NCBI GenBank assembly: GCA_030035585.1 | Contig: CM057472.1 | Coordinates: 87,045,601 to 87,109,600 of the forward strand | Direction of reading: 5' to 3' | DNA from: Dugong dugon | Lineage: Eukaryota > Chordata > Mammalia > Sirenia > Dugongidae | DNA: 64,000 bases | Shown: piece by piece, positions 11,483 through 22,548 of the stretch | How the letters are laid out: every line of letters starts with the position of its first letter | Position numbering within the stretch: the stretch's first letter is position 1 | The notes under the pieces: generated by a model | What the model was told of the DNA's origin: nothing | Databases searched by the model: none | The model's input: the letters and a program-made list of their open reading frames with translations, nothing else | Program-made: the position numbers and the translations under genes

Positions 11483-13360
11483 ATCTATCTATCTGTATAT
11501 ATCGCCCAATGCCCCTGCTTTTCAGTTCACCGTTTTACAGTTAGCGTCCAAAAAGTTATATGACATTTGTGTCAGAGTCAATGTGTGTCTGGCTAAACTA
11601 ATACTTAATTTAGGTGAAGAAATTTATTAACATATAAATCAGAAGACTAAAAAACTCAAGCTCTGCGCACTCAATGCACATAAGGTTCTCTGGGCCATTA
11701 TACCAGTTATGGATATACTTTTGTTTTGACTTGGCAAAAGCAAAACAACTCAGAAACCAAACGAGTGCAGAGCAAAGCCTTGGGCTAAGGTGTGCAGTGG
11801 CATTTGGTGAAGCATTTGGAGAGAATTTTGCCACCTGACCTGTATTTGCCTTTTGGGGCACTTCTTCCCTGAGAGTTAACCAAAAGAGTAGAAACCACCA
11901 CCCCTTCACAAAGATTCACCTACCAAACCTACCCTATCATGACTAAGGCAGTGAGTGGATGTGGAACTCAGGCCTAGAGGGTGCTGAGAAGTCAGCTGAA
12001 GGACGAAGTCAGTGTACCAGCTTTGAAATACATGCATCACAGTTACCAGTCCTCTGGAAAACCATGCACTCTGAATGCTGACTCTGGAAGTGCATACTCT
12101 GAGCTTCAGGCCAGAGAAAGTAACTGGGAGAGTAAGTTTTCCCAGGAGAACTAACCTCAGTGAGCTTCTTCTGTGTGCTCCATATCATTGCACCATCTCA
12201 TTGCATCCTTAAACAATCCAAGAAGCAGTGCTACCTTCTTTAAACGGATAAGAATACTGAAGTTCAGGAAGATGAACTGATCTTATTCAAGGTTGCCCTG
12301 TTTGTTGCGGGTGTCAGGAGTAACATTTTCCAATGCTTTGGTGAGAAAAAAGAAAAAAGCAATTTCGTTCTCCAAATAGAAGGAGGACTTTAGTAGGGAT
12401 TAAATGAGGGAACTGGCATTATTAGGACTTCTGAAATTCTGCTTCTCTCTCTGCTCTCTGATTATTCCTGTGACTTTATATACAACTCCCTAATACAATG
12501 GCTGTGTTCTGCCAGTTGAGTTTGAACTATACACAGTTGACCTTCAAACCCATTACTATTCCAAGCAAGATCATCTTCTTGAGGAATACCATCAGGGAGG
12601 AATGATCATTTATCCAGAAGCTGAAAATCCTTGCCTACTTGTCCTAGCTCTGCTCTGCAGAGCACCTCCTCTACCCCAGCTGAGAGTCACAAGACATTAG
12701 ACAAATCAAAAGCCACTAAACATCAGGGAGATGTTGAGGAGACCTGCCACCTTGTAACTGTCACCTTTTCACATGGATAGCCCTGCTTCTAAATTATAAT
12801 CTGAATTTTCCATTTATTTTTGCCTTGTAGGTAAAACAGGGCTATAGGAGCTGAGATCTTACAGGTATAGGGTGACTTATGGTCATTCCCTTGGGAATCA
12901 ACTCACAGGCCAGTATACCGATGGTAGGGCCTGGAGAGAGGAGAAAAACACCAAGTGCATTTGAGACAATTCCAACTCTGGGATGCTTTTTGTCATTTCA
13001 GACAAATGGAGTTAGAATGTTTACCAGGGTGTTGCCCTGGCCCTTTACATAATATTGGATAGCACATTCCTTAGCTGCATGCAGGTAACACGTTAGGCGG
13101 CTAGAAAAATAACCCGCTTGAACTGCTTCTGATTTATTCCCCCTCCTTCTCATGTCTTTGTTCACAGTAAACACATCAATATAGAGCGGCTAGCAAATGA
13201 ATACTTCTTTATCAGAGGTACATGTGGATGCTGGGAGATGCTACCGCATCTCACCCAGAGCAGATGGTGTTTACTGGTGTCTGGAAGTCAGAGAGTATTG
13301 AGGAAAGTAAAAGCACTGTTTACGGTGCTGGAATTGCATTGAAAGTCAAGTAAAATAATA
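11483..13360. other. Intron stretch without genes
   Basis: TATC run at 11482-11497. A weak antisense MIR lies at about 12150-12300 (accatctcattgcatcctta). The rest is unclassified. Confidence 0.4.
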
Positions 13361-13562
13361 ATAATAATAGCAGCAGCAAACATTTGTCAAGTGTGTACTA
13401 TATGCCAGGCTCTACTCTATATGCTTTTTCATGTATTATTTAAACCTTGTGAAAGAGCTACTGTTATTATGCCCATTTTACAGATGAGAAAACTGAGGCT
13501 CAGAGAGTTTAAATAACTTGCCAAAGGTTGCGTAGGCTAACCATTAGATTCAGGATAAGCAT
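13361..13562 (-). repeat. MIR-type relic
   Basis: tatgcccattttacagatgag, then aaactgaggctcagagagtt and acttgccaaaggttgcgtag are clear antisense MIR text. Confidence 0.75.
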
Positions 13563-14587
13563 TTTCTCAGCTCCCCAGGAGATACGAAACAAGTTAAGAA
13601 TCCCCACCAGTTCAGGGGGATGTGATTCTAAAGGTTACAATCATTCTGTCAACTTCAGAAGGACCTGATAATATTTTCTAAGGAACATTTTAATTCCGTT
13701 GAGGTATAAACTTCCTTGGGATAAGGAAAAACATTAGCTGAGTGAGGAATAAATCTCAGAGTCATGTTTAATCTAGTTTTAGAACTAGAAAGAGAACAAG
13801 AAACGTCTAGAACATGAAGGGATATTTTGGTGGAGCCCTATTGGCGCTTGAATGGTTCCCCAATTACATGAAGCACCTCGAGGAATTTCTTTCTATCTTC
13901 CAGATGAGAGTCACGGAGAAATAAGACACTTAGCATTTTCCTCCCTCCAATAAAATCACTTCAGTTTTGTCTTTAGTAATTATACATTTTCTTAATTTAG
14001 TTATGTTAAGCTAAAGTTTACCTCTGCACAGTATAAAGTAGGGGAGGGAATTTGTAAAACAAAAAGAGAAAATGGTTAGTCTCCTCTCTGGGGTCAATTC
14101 AGCAAATTAGTTTCAAGCCCCACTACTTCAGGACAATTATTTGTATTCAAATAACAAATGCAGTAATTACAAAACAATATCCATTTTTAAATTGCTTACA
14201 AGAGTTCCACACTCAAACAACAGCATTCTTTCTTCCCTTATATCCCTGAAGATAATAAATCACCATTTCTTTCAAAAAGCATTTGTTAAATTTTTTATTC
14301 AATCACACTGATCTTTCTTCCAATTAGGATGTATTAGTGACATTTTATTCTGTTAACTTGTATGTAAGCACTGTTGTCCTTGTTTGAATAGTTAGATGCC
14401 CTCTATGTTTTGGTTGATACACTCCTCTCTGGCATCTATCATTTGCTGTAGCTTTTAAATTGCTGCCACTTTCAAACAAGATAGACTGATGTCTCTGAAA
14501 TGAAATTTGAATTAGTGACAGCGGGGTTTGCACCATAAAGGTGATGAACTCGAAGATTTAAGTAAAGGGTATATGTTTACAACCTTC
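13563..14587. other. Intron stretch without genes
   Basis: AT-rich and unclassified. No exon seen. Confidence 0.4.
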
Positions 14588-14600
14588 TAGTTCTAAAACA

Positions 14601-14813
14601 AGGAACTCTGGTGGCGAAGTGGTTCAAAGCTTGGCTGCTAACTGAAAGGTCAGCAGTTCAAACCCACCAGCGGCTCTGTGGGAGAAAGATGTGGCAGTCT
14701 GCTTCATAAAGATTACAGCCTTGGAAACCCTATGGGGCAGTTCTCCTCAGTTCTATAGGGTCGCATGAGTTGGAATTGACTCGATGGCAACGGTTTTTTT
14801 TCTTTTTTTTTTT
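14601..14813 (+). mobile_element. AfroSINE, complete, with target-site duplication
   Basis: tRNA-like head (ctctggtggcgaagtggttc, A-box-like; gcagttcaaaccc, B-box-like), body tggaaaccctatggggcagt, tail gagttggaattgactcgatg and a T-rich end. Exact 13-bp duplication tagttctaaaaca at 14588-14600 and 14814-14826. Confidence 0.92.
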
Positions 14814-14933
14814 TAGTTCTAAAACATTGGTTCTCTGAAATGAGACTTTTCTGGCTGGCAACAAGAGAAGTTATTTCCCTAATTTAAATGAGATGGAGCT
14901 GGGTCAATGTCCTATGGTCCTGCTGAATAATTT

Positions 14934-15140
14934 GGAGTTCCTTGGTGGTGCAAACAGTTATGTGTTTGACTGCTGACTGAAAGGTTGGTGGTTTGAACCC
15001 ACCCGTAGATGCTTTGGAAGAAAGCCCTGGCAATCTGCTTGAAAAAAGATCATAGCCTTTTTTGAAAACCTTTTGGAACTCAATTCTACTTTGCAACACG
15101 TGGGCTATCCATGAGTTGGAATCAACTCTACAACAACTGG
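14934..15140 (+). mobile_element. AfroSINE, older subfamily
   Basis: gagttccttggtggtgcaaa head, aaaggttggtggtttgaacc B-box region, gagttggaatcaactctaca tail. Confidence 0.85.
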
Positions 15141-15693
15141 TATAGAGATTGCAGGTAGAAGATCACTTCAAAGAGCATCCTCTTGTCCTTAATGCTCACC
15201 CAAGACAGAACACATGCATGACGTGTGAAAATAAGCATAAAATGGCCATATCCTAAGTGTTGAAAGGATTCCTTGACATTTGCTCATAGCACATCCCACA
15301 GACCTTTTGTTCTGTTATGATTTCTGAAATTAAAGCACTTCATTATGTAAAATTCAACCGATTTGTCTTGTGATCCTGAGACGCCATTTCACTGTGGCCA
15401 GAGGACATGCACTTGGGGCCTGGGAATCCTTCAGAGGACTTTCTCTCTTCCATTTGGTCTCACAAAGCAATTCAGAGCATTGCAGAGGAACCCTAGGAAA
15501 ACTGAACAGTCTCCCATTGGTATCCACACTCTCTCATAGCTCACAACTAACACTGCTTCTTAAAGTGACACTTAAAAGTAGTACCAAGAGGACACATCTG
15601 TGAGTACAGGGTGATCGGGCTTGGAGTCAGGGTTACCAAGTGCTTCTCCTTTGGCAAGGCCAAGTGATGGCAAGATTTATGGGAGCAATGTTC
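15141..15693. other. Intron stretch without genes
   Basis: Unclassified. No exon seen. Confidence 0.4.
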
Positions 15694-15710
15694 TAGACCT
15701 TGTATTTCTT

Positions 15711-16160
15711 TCTTTTTTTTTTAAATTTTTTCCCGTACGAAAATTTATACATACACTGTTATGTGACCCTAATTGCTCTCCCTATACTGTGACAGCACAC
15801 TCCTCCTTTCCACCCCTGATTCCCCGTGTCCATTCAACCAGCTCCTAACCCTCTCTGCCTTCCTATCTCACCTCCGGACAGACACTGCTCATTTAGTCTC
15901 TTGTACATACTTGAGCTAAGAGGCACATTCCTCACGAGTATCACTTTATGTCTACAGTCCAGTCCAATCCCTGTCTGAAGAGTTGGCCTCGGAAATTGTT
16001 TTAGTTCTGGGCTGATAGAGAATCCAGGGGCCATGCATTCTGGGGTACCTCCAGTCTCAGTCAGACCATTAAGTCTAGTCTTCTTACTAGAATTTGAGTT
16101 CTGCACCCCACCTTTCTCCTGCTCCATCAGGGACTCTCTGTTGTGTTCCCTGTCAGGGTG
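15711..16160 (-). mobile_element. L1-type 3' UTR insertion with 17-bp target duplication
   Basis: A 450-base insert is flanked by tagaccttgtatttctt at 15694-15710 and 16161-16177. It starts with a T-rich run, so the poly(A) tail lies on the minus strand. Its minus-strand text is related to the element at 16743-17395 (agactt..., cagaactaaaac..., gagcagtgtctgtc), which suggests two subfamilies of one L1 3' UTR. Confidence 0.75.
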
Positions 16161-16339
16161 TAGACCTTGTATTTCTTGACCTTTCCATAGTTCCATTTTG
16201 TAAACTTGGCAAGGCAAGAGCTTTGCTTAGAAATGTTGTACATTTGCATTAAGCTTCTTCATAAGTAAATAATATGGCTTATTCTGTTTTGAGATTTAAA
16301 GTATAATTTTTAATAGGCTGCTTTTCCATTTGTTGATTA

Positions 16340-16550
16340 CTAATGATGCCAGCACAGTGCGAAGGGCTTTTAATATATTATTTCATTTAGTCCCTACAAC
16401 AATCCTATGACATACAAATTATTTTCTCTGATTTGTCTATGAGTAAACTGAGGCTTAAAGAGATTAAGTAATATGCTGAAAATCACATGACTTCTAAGGC
16501 AAGGTGGGGTTCTGTCTGACTTCATAGCCTGTGCAATGTCTCAGCGCCAC
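16340..16550 (-). repeat. MIR-type relic
   Basis: ttagtccctacaacaatcct, gagtaaactgaggcttaaag and attaagtaatatgctgaaaa follow antisense MIR. Confidence 0.65.
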
Positions 16551-16742
16551 CTTTATATATTCTGTATGCTATTTTAGTGTCCTCCTTACCCCTGGGCTTC
16601 AAAACTCAGACTTCTTGTGAATTTATAATTCCATTCTGCAGAATTCTTTAGATCCTTGATTATTAACCCTTCCCTCTTTCTGGTAGAGAGGAAGAGTTGT
16701 TTTAAAAAATAGGCAACTATTTACTTAAGAAAGGCCCTTGAT

Positions 16743-17395
16743 AGCATCTGGGGTCTTAAAAGCCTGTGAGCAGCCATCTAAGATACTCCACTGGCCTCAC
16801 CCCTTTGGGAGCAAGGGAGAATGAAGAAAACAAGATACAAGGGACAGATTAGTCCAAAGGACTGATGGACCACCACTACCACAGCCTCCACCAGACTGAA
16901 TCTAGTGCAACTAGATGGCGCCCGGCTACTACCACTGAGTGCTCTAATAGGGATCACAATAGAGGGTCCCGGACAGAGCCGGAGAAAAATGTAGAATTAA
17001 ATTCTAATTCACAAAAAAAATGACCAGACTTTCTGACCGGACAGAGACTGGAGAAACCCAGAGAGTATGGCCCCAGACACCCTTTTAGCTCAGTAATGAA
17101 GTCACTTCTGAGGTTCACCCTTCAGCCAAAGAATAGACAGGCCCATAGAACAAAATGAGACTGAAGGTGCACAACAGCCCAGGGACAAGGACTAGAAGTC
17201 AGGAGGGGACAGGAAAGCTGGAAATAGGGAACCCAAGCTCGAGAAGGGAGAGTGTTGACATGTCGTGGGGTTGCTAACCAATGTCATAAAACAATATGTG
17301 TACTAACTGTTTAATGAGAAGCTAGTTTGTTCTGTAAACCTTCATCTAAAGTACAATAAAAAAAATTACACTCAATAAACCTTCAAAAAAAAAAA
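16743..17395 (+). mobile_element. L1-type 3' UTR, 5'-truncated, with 13-bp target duplication
   Basis: About 650 bases of non-coding L1-type 3' end with aataaa signals (17356 and 17374) and an A tail. Duplication aaaggcccttgat at 16730-16742 and 17396-17408. No ORF2 sequence is included. The assignment to L1 rather than another poly(A) retroposon is inference. Confidence 0.75.
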
Positions 17396-17408
17396 AAAGG
17401 CCCTTGAT

Positions 17409-18059
17409 TGTCTCTAAAGTGTAATTCTTTTCGTCCACCTATGCTCTGATGACTCTCAAATGGTCAGTTGACTTGTTTTAACCTCTTCCTTCCCTTCTGC
17501 AGTACCCCAATCTCAGGAGAGAGAACATAAAGGGCTGGCTATAGGAGATATCATTTTTACACTGGCATGAATGTCTTCCCCCTTCCCCAACTAGGGAAAG
17601 AATAAAAGATGTGCTTGGAAAGGAGGCCCATGGTTACATGGAAGCCCAATGGATACATAATGAATCCTTGATTATGGTGCCCTCTCCTCGGCTTTCAGCC
17701 CAGTGTAGGATTTTCTTTGGGCTGTAGTTGAAAGCAGCCACCTGCAGACTTGTTTTGCACATGTAACTGAATAGTCAAGTGATGTAGCTACTTCAAATGG
17801 AGGCAGGCCAAGTATTATGCAGAGTCAGAATTGGTGTTTGCTAGGTTATGTGATTTGAGGGACTCCTTGGATGTCCCCCAACCAAAAAATGTCCCTCTGA
17901 TGCCTGAAATGCCACAATATGGCTTGATTACACCAGGTTGAGCAATGTCCCCTCCTAAAAAGATGCAAATTTTTCTCAGACAGGGAGGTAACTATTACGT
18001 TCCCAGCATACCTGGTGCTTGTTAAACACCTGAGGCAGAAGAAAGCAAGGCTTTGAACC
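17409..18059. other. Intron stretch without genes
   Basis: Unclassified. No exon seen. Confidence 0.4.
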
Positions 18060-18158
18060 TGCTGGTCTGGTTCGAACCCCTGCTGAGAATTTGCATTTTT
18101 AATAAGTTACCAGGTGATGCTAATGATACTGGTTAGGGACCAGTTCTGAGAACCACTA
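18060..18158 (+). mobile_element. MER5-type DNA transposon, 3' half
   Basis: gctgagaatttgcattttta, ataagttaccaggtgatgct and ctgagaaccact match the MER5A end. Confidence 0.75.
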
Positions 18159-18160
18159 AA

Positions 18161-18321
18161 AACCAAAAATCCCGTTGCCTTCGAGTCAATTCTGACTCAC
18201 AGTGACCCTACAGGACAGAGTAGAACCGCCCCATAAGGTTTCCAGGGAGCGGCTGGTAGATCTGAACCACTGACCTTCTGGTTAGCAGACACTCTCTTAA
18301 CCACTGCGCTACCAGGGCTCC
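18161..18321 (-). mobile_element. AfroSINE, first of a back-to-back pair
   Basis: Antisense order: cgttgccttcgagtcaattc, tagaaccgccccataaggtt, ccttctggttagcagacact, taccagggctcc. Confidence 0.92.
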
Positions 18322-18475
18322 AAATCCATTACCGTCACGTTGATGCCGTCTCACAGCAACTCTGTAAGACAGAGTAGAACTGCCCCATAGGGTTTTCAAG
18401 GAGTGGCTGGTGTATTCGAACTGCTGACCTTTTGGTTAGCAGCTGAGCTCTTAACCACCGTGCCACCAGGGCTCC
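18322..18475 (-). mobile_element. AfroSINE, second of the pair
   Basis: Same order repeated: gtagaactgccccatagggt, accttttggttagcagctga, gtgccaccagggctcc. The two copies differ clearly, so this is two insertions or an old dimer, not a recent duplication. Confidence 0.92.
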
Positions 18476-18486
18476 ACTAGTAGAGC

Positions 18487-18600
18487 AGTGGTTCTCTAAA
18501 TTTATTCTACATAAGAATCACCTGGGGAGTTTGTTAAACTGTAGATTCTGATTCAGTATATTTGGGGGTGGAAATGCAAATTATCAGCAGGGGTCTGAAC
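18487..18600 (+). mobile_element. MER5-type DNA transposon, 5' half
   Basis: gcagtggttctctaaattta, agaatcacctggggagtttg and tagattctgattcagtatat match the MER5A start. Confidence 0.8.
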
Positions 18601-19861
18601 CAAACAAACTGATTTGAAGCCCTGGAAGAAAGGATGTGGGTGAATAAAGAGACAGATAATGTTGTCCATTGAGTATTTCGCTTAGAGCTGGCCTGGAAGA
18701 GGGAGCAGTGTACCCACTGCACAGGATCAGGGCCTGAGTTCTGAATGCTGCACAGCGAGAACCTGCTTCCAGGCTTCCGACTGTTGCTGGGAGAAGTCTC
18801 ACCCTTTCCAGAGGAGAATCAGGGAGCCCAGGAAAATGCCTGGGGTACCAGGGGTGGCTGCTGGGCTTTCCACAGAGCAGCAAGGAAGCCGTTAACCAGC
18901 ATGGGGCAGTGCCAACTCCAAAAGCTGGAGAAGCTTGGAAAGCCACTTGGCACATGAAGTGAGACGTCATAAGACTGTCTCAATGCTAGCAGGGTCTGCC
19001 TCCACTTCCTGGGGCAGCCCCAGAGGTACTGGGAAAAAGAGAAGGAGCTGGGGAAATCAAGGAGAGTAAGATTGGAGAGCAGCAAGCAGATAACCTGGGG
19101 GAGATACCTGGTTCATGATCCCCTCCCTTCATGCCTCTTCCCTCCCTGCTCCTTATCTGTAAAATGAGGGCATTTGACTAGAGGGAGCTCAGAGTTTCCT
19201 TCTGGCTGTGAAGAATATAAATTAGAAAAGAACTGCACTTGCAGTTTATAAAAAAGCACGAGGGATTATTTTTCTCCCTCCCAAGATCCATCTGTGATGG
19301 AGTATCAGATAAGTCAAGCCTCTCTCCTGATCCAGCACTCCCAAAGGACATTAATCTCAGCAGTCTGCTGTGGCAGGGGAGGCTAGGGCTGTGTTCTTAT
19401 TTTTTTGTTTTGTTTGTATTACAGATCATGGAAGATCAGGGATGCTAATATCCCATGCCAAAGGAGGGTCACAGGCCACCACCTGGCTCCCTCCAGAGGT
19501 GCCAGTCACTTTGTGGTCTAATTAAATGGCGCCCTTTGCTAAGATGCTGCAGCCCCAGGGAGTCAGTAGTCATGTCTCATTTGACCTCTGCTCTAGGGCA
19601 GCCCATCCTATTCTGGAGTCAGAGTGAAACAACAGTGAAGTCTCAGTCTGTTACATTGCTACATTTGAACCCTGTATGAAATTACTCTCACAGTGTAAAC
19701 TATCCTATGCCGCCTTAACACTGAGCTCAGGCCTCATCCCCTCCAGAAGCCTTTCCTGATGTCTCCTTTCCTCTTTCCCTAGGCTGGCCTAAATGCCTTT
19801 CCCAGAGAAACCTAGGTTCACTTTATTATTTACCACAAGAAAAATGTATTTTTTTTAATAA
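18601..19861. other. Intron stretch without genes
   Basis: A MIR fragment lies at about 19150-19215 (tatctgtaaaatgagggcat). The rest is unclassified, and the short open frames show no family resemblance. Confidence 0.4.
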
Positions 19862-19909
19862 CAATGATAGAGCGCTGACATTGTAGCAGGTATTGTGTGT
19901 ATTGATTTA
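19862..19909 (-). repeat. MIR-type relic, first part (split by LTR)
   Basis: tagcaggtattgtgtgtatt. It resumes at 20422. Confidence 0.5.
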
Positions 19910-19914
19910 CATAG

Positions 19915-20416
19915 TGTCTTAGTCATTTAGTGCTCCTGTAACAGAAATACCACAAGTGGATAGCTTCAGCAAAGAGAAATTTATTCTCTTGCATTCTAGT
20001 AGGTTACAAGTCCAAATTCAGGGCATCAGCTCCAAGGGAAGGCTTTCTCTCTCAGCTCTGGAGGAAGGTCCTTGTCATCAGTCTTCCTTGTTCTGGGAGC
20101 ATCTCAGCACAGGAACCTCAGGTCCAAAGGACACGCTCTGTTCCCAGCACTGCTTTCTTGGTGGTGTGAGGTCCCCATGTCTCTCTGCTCACTTCTCTCT
20201 TTTATATCTCAAAAGAGATTGGCTTAAGATGCGGATCTTGCAGATCTCATCAATATAACTGCCACTAATCCATCTTATTGCATCATACTGGTAGATTTTG
20301 CAACACTTAGGGAAATCACATCAGATGACAAAATGGTAGACAGTCATACAGTACTGGGAGTCATGACCTAGCCAAGTTGACAGACATTTTTGGGGGATAC
20401 AATGCAATCCATAACA
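19915..20416 (+). mobile_element. Solo LTR (ERVL/MaLR-like) with 5-bp target duplication
   Basis: A 502-base unit begins tgtcttag and ends ccataaca (TG...CA) and is flanked by catag at 19910-19914 and 20417-20421. A 5-bp duplication and TG...CA ends are the signature of an ERVL-class LTR. No retroviral coding sequence is present. A related unit lies at 25262-26757. Confidence 0.8.
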
Positions 20417-20421
20417 CATAG

Positions 20422-20640
20422 ATTATCTCATTTAAGGCTAACCTGAATCCTTGCTAGCCCTATGAGGTAGGTGTTACCTATTTTAATCCCTTCTTTACAA
20501 ATAATGGAATGGTGCCTTAGACAGTTTAAGTAACTTGACCAAGAGTGTACAGTTTGTGGTAGAGACGGTATTAAAATCTAGGTCTTTCTCTTTCCAGTGC
20601 CTTTTCTCTGGACCTTCATGCTGTATGATTTTTATATCTG
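20422..20640 (-). repeat. MIR-type relic, second part
   Basis: tatctcatttaaggctaacc, ccctatgaggtaggtgttac and taagtaacttgaccaagagt are antisense MIR. Confidence 0.75.
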
Positions 20641-21724
20641 ACTCCTTGTTCTTCTCCTCCGACTCATTGATGGGATTCTTTAAGTTAGGGATAATTTCTT
20701 AGTTATCTTTTTACCCACAGAACCAGTGTGTGGCATTATTGGTGCTCAGTACATGAAGGCTGAGTTGAATGTCCAGGCATGGATTGGGTCACTTGGGCCT
20801 TTCACCCCTAGGACCTGTATCGTTTGATTTACAAAGCATGCATGCCACTGAAACCTGCTAACTGTTCATTGGATTTAAGCAGATGCAGGTGCTATAGAAA
20901 TTACTTTCTGTTGCCTGTATGCACATATATTTTCAACCATTGTGACTTCAATAAGCACCAACTACATGCACTACTCATTTTCCTACCTATAGCATCCTGT
21001 ATCATCCAGGCAAGGCAAGGAAGGAAAGTAGTTACAGGTGTTAATCAAGTGATGTTAACCAAGGGAAGGATGTGGCTAAAGATGTCTGGGTTTCTTGTCT
21101 GCTCCTGGGAAAGGTCATGTGAATGTGAAGATGGTGGGAAACCATCTGAAATGAGGCTTGGACCATGCCAACTCAAACATTCTTCTTAAGTGTTCAAGGA
21201 TGGATCATGATTTTGCACTTCTACAGCAACAAGTTCCGGGCTGTTAGCTTCTGCCTCCAAGTGCAGCATTCCCTGGAGGAGGAAGCATCCGTTAGCCACT
21301 GTGTGGGAAACAATGGCTTAATGATGCTGCTTCTTCCTATTGGGTCATGGTGGTGGTGGGGGAGGTGAAGATCCCCACTCCTGAAAAGAGAGCAATTATC
21401 ATGGGGTCATTTCCTCAACAAGAGGTACTACTGGAATAAGTTATTCCTTCCATGACTGCTGACGTAGTCAGACACGTGTTTGCTTATGCTACTCTTGAAA
21501 TGTGGAGTCTGTTCAATTCAACTTACCATTCTTGAGTACCTGCTCTGTACAGGGCACAGTGAGGGGGCATGTAACAGATCCAGGGATGGTGCTTGCTGTA
21601 AGGAAACTCTAGGTCAATGCAGAGCTTGGAAATTTTTGTGGGACAAGTACAAACAGTGTGCTCAAGGGAGGTAGACACTGCCTTAGGGAAGTGGCACAGA
21701 GCAGTTGCTCAAGGCTCAGGTGGG
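20641..21724. other. Intron stretch without genes
   Basis: Unclassified. A short TGG run lies at 21347-21363. Confidence 0.4.
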
Positions 21725-21811
21725 CTTCATTTTCAGTTCTTCCACTTCCAGGCTGCCTGACTTGGATGAGGTACTTCACCTCTCTGAACTTGTTACTCAT
21801 CTATAAAATGG
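21725..21811 (+). repeat. MIR fragment
   Basis: cttccacttccaggctgcct, acttcacctctctgaacttg and catctataaaatgg; interrupted by the RTE that follows. Confidence 0.7.
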
Positions 21812-22434
21812 ACTGAAGTTGTCAAAGATTTCATTTTACTTGGACCCACAATCAGCACCCATGGAAGCAGTAGTCAAGAAATGAAAGGAAGTATCGAATT
21901 AGGCAAATCTGCTGCAAAAGACCTCTTTAAAGAGTTAAAAAGCAAAGATGTCACCTTGAGGACTAAGGTGCGCCTGACTCCAGCCATGGTGTTTTCAATA
22001 ATCTCATACGCATGTGAAAGCTGGACAATGAATAAGGAAGACCGAAGACAAATTGATGCATTTGAATTATGGTGTTGGTAAAGAATATTGAATATACCAT
22101 GGACTATCAAAAGAACGAACAAACTTATCTTGGAAAAAGTACAGCCAGAATACTCCTTAGAAGCAAGGATGGCGAGCCTTTGTCTCATGTACCTTGGACA
22201 TGTTATCAGGGGGGACCAGTTCCTAGAGAAGAACATCATACTTGGTAAAGTAGAGGGTCAGCAAAAAAGAGGAAGACCCTCAAAGAGATGAATTGACATA
22301 GTGGCTACAATAATGGGCTCAAACATAGCCATAAGTGTGAGGATGGAGCAGGACCAGGCAATGTTTCTTTCTGGTGTACATAGGGCCGCTATGAGTCAGA
22401 ACCAACTCGATGGTATCCAACAATAACGAACAAT
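21812..22434 (+). mobile_element. RTE LINE, 5'-truncated
   Basis: Last 620 bases of the RTE. Broken frames 21881-22081 (ESWTMNKEDRRQIDAFELWCW) and 22088-22291 (YLGHVIRGDQFLEKNIILGK) are the C-terminal part of the RTE protein. It ends in tgagtcagaaccaactcgat and an AAC-like tail. Confidence 0.9.
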
Positions 22435-22435
22435 A

Positions 22436-22548
22436 GGGCCGACCTCCTTGTCTTGTTCCTGATCTTAGGGGGAAAGCTTTCAGTCTTTCACAATAGCATA
22501 GGATGCTACCTGTGAGTTTTTCATAGATGCCCTTTATCAAGCTGAGGG
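22436..22548 (-). mobile_element. L1 ORF2 reverse-transcriptase fragment
   Basis: The minus strand encodes SLIKGIYEKLTGSI followed by LKAFPLRSGTRQG, a hallmark L1 ORF2 segment. Only about 110 bases are clearly L1. It abuts the RTE tail. Confidence 0.8.

Noticed and set aside
15834-16217. 127-codon minus-strand open frame
   Set aside because: Lies inside the L1-type 3' UTR insertion (15711-16160) and runs across its boundary, so it is not a gene.
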